Positions 58,897 through 64,000 of a DNA stretch of 64,000 bases are shown here, one piece after another. A program made the translations under genes and the position numbers. The stretch's first letter is position 1. The number at the start of each line of letters is the position of its first letter. Below the pieces are notes generated by a model. It ran no database searches. It was not told the origin of the DNA and was given only the letters and a program-made list of their open reading frames with translations. Source of the stretch: Roseiarcus sp963759955 (GTDB taxonomy: Bacteria > Pseudomonadota > Alphaproteobacteria > Rhizobiales > Beijerinckiaceae). The stretch lies in contig CAVXCA010000077.1 of assembly GCA_963759955.1 (NCBI GenBank), positions 1-64,000 on the forward strand, in the 5' to 3' direction.

Positions 58897-60150
58897 GTGA
58901 AGAAGGCCTTGGCGTTCGCGGCGACCGCGTTTCTGACCCTTGCGCTGGTCGGCTGCGCGGGTCGTCCGTCCGGCAATCTCGTCGTCGTCTCCGCCAGCGC
59001 GCCCGGCGCGAGTTCCGTCGATATGCTGGTGGCGACGACGCGGTCGGACAATCCGGTCGAGCCCGGCGTCATGTTCAACGGCGAGCGGGCGCACGGGCTC
59101 GCCTTCGCCGACATCGTTGTCTCCATTCCGCCCGACGAGACGCGAAAGATCGGCGACGTGCAGTGGCCCTCGACGATTCCCGGCGATCCCGCGCATGACT
59201 TCGTCACCTTGCGCGCCGATCGGCTCGATCTGAAGGAGGCCAAGGCGGCGTTCGACGAACGCCTTCGCAAGGGTCCGTCGCGGCATGTCCTGTTGTTCGT
59301 GCACGGCTACAACACGCGCTTCGAGGAAGCGGTCTATCGGTTCGCGCAGATCACCCACGATTCCGGCGCGCAAGTCGTCCCGCTGCTGTTCACCTGGCCC
59401 TCGCGCGGCAAGTTGTTCGACTACGTCTACGATCGCGACAGCGCGACCTATTCGCGCGACGCGCTCGAAGCGGTTCTTCAGGCGCTGGCGAAGGACCCGA
59501 ACGTCGACTCGATTTCCGTTCTCGCGCATTCCATGGGCAATTTCCTCGCCGTCGAGGCGCTTCGGCAGATGGCCATCCGCAATCGCTCGCTGTCGCCGAA
59601 GATCAAGGACATCATGCTCGCCTCGCCGGACATCGACGTCGACGTGTTTCGTCGTCAGATCGCGGACATCGAGGCTTCGGACAGGAACCCGCCGGTCACC
59701 CTGTTCGTATCGCGGGACGATCGCGCGCTCGCCGCGTCGAGCCGGATCGCCGGCGACGCGCCGCGCCTGGGCTCGATCGATCCGAATGCGGAGCCGTACC
59801 GCTCGATCTTGGAGAAGGCGCGCGTCAACGTGATCGACCTCAGCAAAATCACGTCCGACGACGCGATGAATCACGCGAAGTTCGCGACGAGCGAGGTGGT
59901 GCGGACGATCGGCCGACGCCTCGCCGGCGGCCAGACTTTGACCGACGCCAAACCGACGCTCGGCGAACGCCTCGGCGGCGTCGCTCAAGGGGCGGCCGCC
60001 ACCGTGGGCAAGGCGGCCACGCTGGCGATTTCCGCTCCGGCCGCGATCATCGATCCCAACACACGCGACACCTTGGCGGATCAAACCGCTTCGTTCGGCC
60101 AAACTGCGGCGGACGCAATTCGATTGCCTGCGACGGCAGTCGCTCGCTGA
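58897..60150 (+). CDS. DUF900 alpha/beta-hydrolase lipoprotein
   Basis: This 417-residue protein begins with a lipoprotein signal (LALVGC, Cys near 20) from a GTG start after GGGGGGGGCGGC. The DUF900 alpha/beta-hydrolase domain follows. VLLFVHGYNTRFEEAVYRFA marks its start, FTWPSRGKLFDYVYDRDSAT an inner segment, and SISVLAHSMGNFLAVEALRQ the nucleophile elbow HSMGN. ILEKARVNVIDLSKITSDDA lies near the catalytic His region. The end is Ala-rich. The substrate is unknown, and it should act in the periplasm or at the membrane. Confidence 0.88.
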   Translation: MKKALAFAATAFLTLALVGCAGRPSGNLVVVSASAPGASSVDMLVATTRSDNPVEPGVMFNGERAHGLAFADIVVSIPPDETRKIGDVQWPSTIPGDPAHDFVTLRADRLDLKEAKAAFDERLRKGPSRHVLLFVHGYNTRFEEAVYRFAQITHDSGAQVVPLLFTWPSRGKLFDYVYDRDSATYSRDALEAVLQALAKDPNVDSISVLAHSMGNFLAVEALRQMAIRNRSLSPKIKDIMLASPDIDVDVFRRQIADIEASDRNPPVTLFVSRDDRALAASSRIAGDAPRLGSIDPNAEPYRSILEKARVNVIDLSKITSDDAMNHAKFATSEVVRTIGRRLAGGQTLTDAKPTLGERLGGVAQGAAATVGKAATLAISAPAAIIDPNTRDTLADQTASFGQTAADAIRLPATAVAR

Positions 60151-60366
60151 GCCCCTCTCGCGTCGCCGGTTCGACGGAACCGACGATCGAGGCCGCCGAT
60201 CGGGACCGCGCCCGGCGGCGGTCGGGAGTCCTCGCAATCGGTGCGAACGCGCCAACGGCGAGCCCGAGATTACGAATTGGCGATTCGGCGGGCCGCCTCG
60301 CAATCCGGCGTTGACTCGGCCCGCGGCGCCGAGGCATCGATACCGGGCTCTGCGCAGGAGGAAGCC

Positions 60367-61128
60367 TTGTCGTTTGCCCGCTACCCCAGCCTCGACGGCG
60401 CTGTCGCGTTCATCACCGGCGGCGCGGCGGGAATCGGACAGGACATGGTGCGGGCCTTCGCCGCCCAGGGCGCGCGTGTCGGCTTCGTCGACATCGACGA
60501 AAAAGGCGGGCGCGCGCTCAGCGACGAATTGGCGCGCGGCGGCGCGAAGGCGAAGTTCGTGGCGTGCGATCTGCGCGACGTCGCGGCGCTTCGGGCCGGC
60601 TTCGCCGCGCTGAAGGAGGCCCTCGGCCCGGCCGGCGTTCTCGTCAACAACGCGGCGCGCGACGATCGGCATGGCTGGCAAGACGTGACTCCCGAGTATT
60701 ACGACGAGCGGATGGCGACCAACCTTCGCCACATGTTCTTCGCCATCCAGACGGTCGCCCCGGACATGATCGCGGCGGGCAAGGGCTCGATCATCAACTT
60801 CGGTTCGAACTCCTGGTTCGAAGCGGTCGCCGGCCTGCCCGTCTACGCCACCGCCAAGGCGGCGGTGCATGGCATGACGCGCTCGTTCGCGCGCGAGCTC
60901 GGCAAGCATCGCATCCGCGTCAACACCATCGTGCCGGGCTGGGTGATGACCGAGCGGCAGAAGACGCTGTGGGCGACGCCCGAGGCGATCGAACGCCACC
61001 GCGCCCGCCAATGCCTGCCCGACCTGATCGAGCCCGCCTATCTGACCAACATGGCGCTGTTCCTCGCCGCCGACGATTCGGCGATGTGCACGGCGAACAA
61101 TTACATGGTGGAAGCCGGCTCGATCTAG
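60367..61128 (+). CDS. D-xylose 1-dehydrogenase-like SDR
   Basis: This 253-residue SDR starts at TTG after AGGAGGAAG. It closely follows Caulobacter XylB in layout: RYPSLDGAVAFITGGAAGIG, VLVNNAARDDRHGWQDVTPE, YYDERMATNLRHMFFAIQTV, SIINFGSNSWFEAVAGLPVY with catalytic Ser and Tyr, ATAKAAVHGMTRSFARELGK and VPGWVMTERQKTLWATPEAI. XylB oxidises D-xylose to xylonolactone in the Weimberg/Dahms routes. A related sugar is possible. The sugar ABC transporter downstream supports a sugar-use role. Confidence 0.8.
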   Translation: MSFARYPSLDGAVAFITGGAAGIGQDMVRAFAAQGARVGFVDIDEKGGRALSDELARGGAKAKFVACDLRDVAALRAGFAALKEALGPAGVLVNNAARDDRHGWQDVTPEYYDERMATNLRHMFFAIQTVAPDMIAAGKGSIINFGSNSWFEAVAGLPVYATAKAAVHGMTRSFARELGKHRIRVNTIVPGWVMTERQKTLWATPEAIERHRARQCLPDLIEPAYLTNMALFLAADDSAMCTANNYMVEAGSI

Positions 61129-61140
61129 CGCCGATCGCGC

Positions 61141-61719
61141 CTACGGCCATCCGATGACGCGAACGCCGATCAGCCACGGGTGCAGCGCGATCATCGCCAG
61201 ATAGGCGAGCGTTCCCACGATCAGCGCCATGCCGTCGGCGCGGGTGAAGGCGGCGACGCTTGCGGCGCCATAGTCGCCGCGCCGCACGACGGCGATGCGA
61301 TCGTAGACCGCCCAAATCAGAAACGCGCCGAACAGCAGCATACCGCCGGCGTCGCCGTTGGCGAGCAGATGCGCGAGCGCCCAGATCGTCACGCCGGCGA
61401 GCATAGGATGGCGCAGCCAGCCGCGAATGCGGCCGGGCGCCGGGTTCATGCAGGCGAGCGCGACGAAGGCGAACCACATCAGCGCGATCGTCAGATGGCG
61501 CGTCCACAGCGGCGGCGCCCAGACGGGGATCAGGCCCTCCGCGCGGTATCGCGAGAAGCCCCACACGATCAGCGCGAAACCGATGAAGGCGGCGAGCGAA
61601 TAGAGCCCCTTGTACGTCTGCTCGCCGAATCTCGCGATCAGGTTCGCGCGCAGGCCGCGGGCGGTGGGAAGCGAATGGACGCCCAAGAACACCACGATCC
61701 CGATGATCAGAATGAGCAT
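61141..61719 (-). CDS. NnrU family protein
   Basis: This 192-residue inner-membrane protein has six hydrophobic segments and the NnrU pattern: MLILIIGIVVFLGVHSLPTA, GEQTYKGLYSLAAFIGFALI, VWAPPLWTRHLTIALMWFAF, PGRIRGWLRHPMLAGVTIWA and LAHLLANGDAGGMLLFGAFL. NnrU is related to isoprenylcysteine methyltransferase-like membrane proteins and has been linked to denitrification in some species. No denitrification gene is near. It is opposite in direction to the sugar genes. Confidence 0.88.
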   Translation of the reverse strand: MLILIIGIVVFLGVHSLPTARGLRANLIARFGEQTYKGLYSLAAFIGFALIVWGFSRYRAEGLIPVWAPPLWTRHLTIALMWFAFVALACMNPAPGRIRGWLRHPMLAGVTIWALAHLLANGDAGGMLLFGAFLIWAVYDRIAVVRRGDYGAASVAAFTRADGMALIVGTLAYLAMIALHPWLIGVRVIGWP

Positions 61720-61994
61720 GCCGGTCCCTTTCCGCTCAGGATTGCGCGGCCGCAGCGAGCGACCGACCTTATCAGGTCTCGATGACGTTTGCCGCACGCC
61801 GGCGCGATACGCGCCGTTTCGCCGCAGCGCCGCGCGGCCGGACGCCGAACGGCGGGCGTTGTTTGATCCCCGTCAACGGCGTCGCCGCCGGTCCGTGCGT
61901 TATGACGATTGCGAATTCTCAGCGGCGACCGCGCGAACGGCGGCGCAGGCGTTGAGGCCGGATTTTCTCTAGGCACGCGAGGGAGGAAACGACG

Positions 61995-62981
61995 ATGCTG
62001 CGCAAACCAGCTTTATTTGCGGTCGTGGCCGGACTGGCTCTGGCGATGGCCTCGCCCGGCGCCGAGGCCGCCGGCAAGATCAAGATCGGCTTCCTGCCGG
62101 GCGTCGTCGACCCGTTCTATCAGGTCATGCAGCTCGGGGTCGAGGCGGCGGCGAAGGATATCGGCGCCGAAGTCGTCACCCAGATCCCGCCGACTTGGGG
62201 CGTCGACGTTCAGACGCCGATCCTCGATTCGATGGTCGCCCGCGGCGACCTCGCCTACATCATCACCGCGCCGACCGACAAAGATCAGATGGTCGGTCCT
62301 TTGAAGGCCGCGGCCGACGCCGGCATCAAGGTCATCACCGTCGACACCTTCCTCGGCGACGGCGACTACGTCAACGGCCCGGTGAAGTTCCCGCTCAGCT
62401 ATATCGGTTCGGACAACACCGAGGGCGGCCGCATCGCCGCGCGCGGGCTCGCCAAGGCGATCGGCGGCAAGGGCACGGTCTACATCAATTCGACCAACCC
62501 CAACGTCAGCTCCGTCGAGGGCCGCGAAATCGGCTTCAAAGAGGAGATGACGAAAGAATATCCCAACATCAAGGTGCTGGGGCCAGACTACAATCTCGAC
62601 GACGCCAACAAGGCCGCGCAGCAGACCGCGGCGGTGCTGCAGCGCAATCCCGACCTCGCCGGCGTGTTCGGCACCAACGTCTTCAGCGCGCAGGGCGCCG
62701 GCACGGCGGTGGTCAACGCGGGCCTCGGCGGCCACGTCCAGGTCGTCGCCTATGACGCGACGCAGCTCGCCATCGAGTTGATGAACAAGGGCGTCGTCAC
62801 CCTGGTGCTGGCGCAGAAGCCGTACGACATGGGCTACATGGCGGTGATGTTCGCGCAAGCCGACGCCGCGGGCGTGACCAGCCTGCCGCGCCGCGTCGAG
62901 ACCGGCTTCGCCATCATCGACAAGAACAACGTGACGGATCCGGCGATCGCCCGCTTCATCTACAAGGTTCCGGCCAAGTGA
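61995..62981 (+). CDS. sugar ABC transporter substrate-binding protein
   Basis: This 328-residue periplasmic protein of the ribose/xylose type (Peripla_BP_4) has signal peptide MLRKPALFAVVAGLALAMAS (cleavage near AEAA). IKIGFLPGVVDPFYQVMQLG and LAYIITAPTDKDQMVGPLKA follow. IGSDNTEGGRIAARGLAKAI and AVLQRNPDLAGVFGTNVFSA are the ligand-cleft segments. The sugar cannot be told from sequence. AGGGAGGAAAC precedes the ATG. The permease follows after about 100 bp. Confidence 0.9.
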   Translation: MLRKPALFAVVAGLALAMASPGAEAAGKIKIGFLPGVVDPFYQVMQLGVEAAAKDIGAEVVTQIPPTWGVDVQTPILDSMVARGDLAYIITAPTDKDQMVGPLKAAADAGIKVITVDTFLGDGDYVNGPVKFPLSYIGSDNTEGGRIAARGLAKAIGGKGTVYINSTNPNVSSVEGREIGFKEEMTKEYPNIKVLGPDYNLDDANKAAQQTAAVLQRNPDLAGVFGTNVFSAQGAGTAVVNAGLGGHVQVVAYDATQLAIELMNKGVVTLVLAQKPYDMGYMAVMFAQADAAGVTSLPRRVETGFAIIDKNNVTDPAIARFIYKVPAK

Positions 62982-63002
62982 ACGCAGCCGCGTGAGATCG
63001 GA

Positions 63003-63031
63003 TCGGGGGTTGCTCGCACGAACGCCCCCGA
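63003..63031 (+). other. hairpin between binding-protein and permease genes
   Basis: TCGGGGG (63003-63009) and CCCCCGA (63025-63031) form a stable 7-bp stem with a 15-nt loop in the gap between the two transporter genes. Such stems typically protect the upstream mRNA and keep binding protein in excess over the membrane part. There is no T-run. Confidence 0.6.
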
Positions 63032-63081
63032 CCTATCCTCGCCCCTCGTTCGCTCTTGCATCGTCGTGAGGACATCGGCGC

Positions 63082-64000
63082 GTGACCGTTCGCGGATCGA
63101 GCATCGCTTCGCCCGCCGCGGCGACGCCCTTGGCGAGGACGACGCCGACGCAGCGCTTCGCCCTGCTGCTCAGCCGCGTCTGGGCGTGGCTGTTCCTCGG
63201 CGTGATGGCGCTGTTCTTCGTCGTCGCGGTGCCGCTGGCCAGCGGCGGCGACGTCGATTTCCTCACCATTCGCAATTCGCAGAACATCCTGGTCGCGATC
63301 ATTCCGGTGCTGCTGCTCGGATTGGGCCAGACCTTCGTCATCATCGGCGCCGGCATCGATCTGTCGGTGGGATGGGTGATGAGCCTCGGCTCGGTTCTCT
63401 CGGCGCTCGCTCTGCGCTGGGCGTTCGACAGCGGGGCGCCGCTGTTTCCCTCGGTCGTCGTCGGCCTGATCGCCGGCGTCGCCGGCGCGGCGGCGGTCGG
63501 CTTGGTCAACGGCGTCATCATCGCCAAGCTCAAGGTCCCGGCGTTCATCGTCACGCTCGGCACTTCGTTCATCGTTCGCGGCGTCGCCTACCTGATGTCG
63601 GAGAACACGACGGTGATCGGCCTGCCCTCGGGCATTCGCGCCTACGGCAACGACGCCCTCCTTTACTATATCCACGGCGAGGGCGGCGGCGCCTATTTTC
63701 TCCACCGCCCCGATGTCGGCGGCGAGCTCCTGCGCCGGATGGACACCATCCTGCCCTACCCCGTCATCCTCACCGCCTTCGTCGTCGCCTACGCGATGTT
63801 CCTGCTCGGCAAGACCCAATTCGGCCGGCACACCTACGCGATCGGCGGCAGCATGGAAGCGGCGGTGCGCACCGGCATTCCCGTCGATCGTCACATCATC
63901 AAAGTCTACATGCTCTCCGCCGCGACCGCGGGGATCGCCGGCTTTCTGTCGACGTTGCGCTTCACCGCGGGCTCGGCGGTGATCGGCGATCCGCTTCTGC
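63082..64000 (+). CDS. sugar ABC transporter permease (RbsC-like), partial
   Basis: The frame starts at GTG 63082 and is open to the window end (306 codons). It has the branched-chain/ribose-type permease pattern: FLTIRNSQNILVAIIPVLLL, GLGQTFVIIGAGIDLSVGWV, VGLVNGVIIAKLKVPAFIVT, LGTSFIVRGVAYLMSENTTV, and GRHTYAIGGSMEAAVRTGIP with the EAA-like loop. The gene continues beyond the window, where an ATPase gene is expected. It forms an operon with the binding protein. Confidence 0.92.
   Translation, partial: MTVRGSSIASPAAATPLARTTPTQRFALLLSRVWAWLFLGVMALFFVVAVPLASGGDVDFLTIRNSQNILVAIIPVLLLGLGQTFVIIGAGIDLSVGWVMSLGSVLSALALRWAFDSGAPLFPSVVVGLIAGVAGAAAVGLVNGVIIAKLKVPAFIVTLGTSFIVRGVAYLMSENTTVIGLPSGIRAYGNDALLYYIHGEGGGAYFLHRPDVGGELLRRMDTILPYPVILTAFVVAYAMFLLGKTQFGRHTYAIGGSMEAAVRTGIPVDRHIIKVYMLSAATAGIAGFLSTLRFTAGSAVIGDPLL

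Noticed and set aside
58849..61011. A 720-codon open frame on the minus strand opposite the DUF900 and SDR genes
   Set aside because: Both plus-strand genes have clear motifs. The opposite frame is a composition effect.

Overview
The window is high-GC chromosomal DNA from an alphaproteobacterium, most likely of the Hyphomicrobiales (Rhizobiales). The evidence is the gene blocks rpsF-rpsR-DUF2232-rplI, rplM-rpsI next to argC (here interrupted), tatABC-serS-surE-pcm-nlpD, ihfA with a MerR-like gene and tRNA-Pro, type 2 ArgC, and GTG/TTG starts. A copper locus (CopC, CopD, PCuAC, an outer-membrane protein) and a CopA/CueR pair would suit a methanotroph-related family such as Beijerinckiaceae or Methylocystaceae. 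No methane-oxidation gene is present, so that is only a guess.

Layout. 1-896 is the right end of an IS66-family element carrying a frameshifted pRiA4b ORF-3-like passenger gene. 897-2056 is gene-poor. 2057-3053 holds tRNA-Pro, a MerR-like regulator and ihfA. 3340-5886 has an SDR, an isochorismatase-fold hydrolase with a disrupted 3' end and a DUF1963 protein. 6218-8630 is the S6/S18/L9 operon. 8647-13671 has galM, a family 5 uracil-DNA glycosylase, a NYN-domain protein, an FAH-family hydrolase, a small membrane protein and argC. 14065-15977 is a lower-GC two-gene module (HD phosphohydrolase plus YwgA-like protein) lying between argC and rpsI-rplM. 17505-23142 has a thioesterase, a VapBC pair, an exonuclease, a crotonase with a CoA-binding protein, and a DEAD-box helicase. 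23224-28183 has TfoX, an IscA-type protein, CopA with divergent CueR, and a DUF815 ATPase.

28320-35424 is the tat-serS-surE-pcm-nlpD block, with a secreted Kazal-type protein on the opposite strand and an EamA transporter inside it. 35619-39547 has an SDR, a RidA protein, a glycerophosphodiesterase and recJ. 39560-42674 is a zinc uptake system (znuABC) divergent from zur, with a perfect 8+8 palindrome between them. 42700-44941 has a Na/Pi cotransporter and a Nudix protein. 45144-49746 is a copper-handling locus with a divergent TonB-like gene. 49743-57057 has hom, two small unknown proteins, tRNA-Lys, lipA, a GlsB-like membrane protein, an RsmB-type methyltransferase, a small lipoprotein and guaB. 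57407-60150 has an HTH protein, acylphosphatase and a DUF900 lipoprotein. 60367-64000 has a D-xylose-dehydrogenase-like SDR, an NnrU-family protein and the start of a sugar ABC transporter that runs off the window.

The features that ordinary annotation would not explain are these: two arrays of TTGGAAA units at helical period (19750-19835 and 57291-57390), each about 200 nt upstream of a co-directional gene; the HD/YwgA module; a pair of dispersed palindromic repeats, one of which supplies the C-terminus of a membrane protein; and the copper locus. Coordinates, motifs and palindromes were read directly from the sequence. Family assignments come from recognised motifs without database searches.
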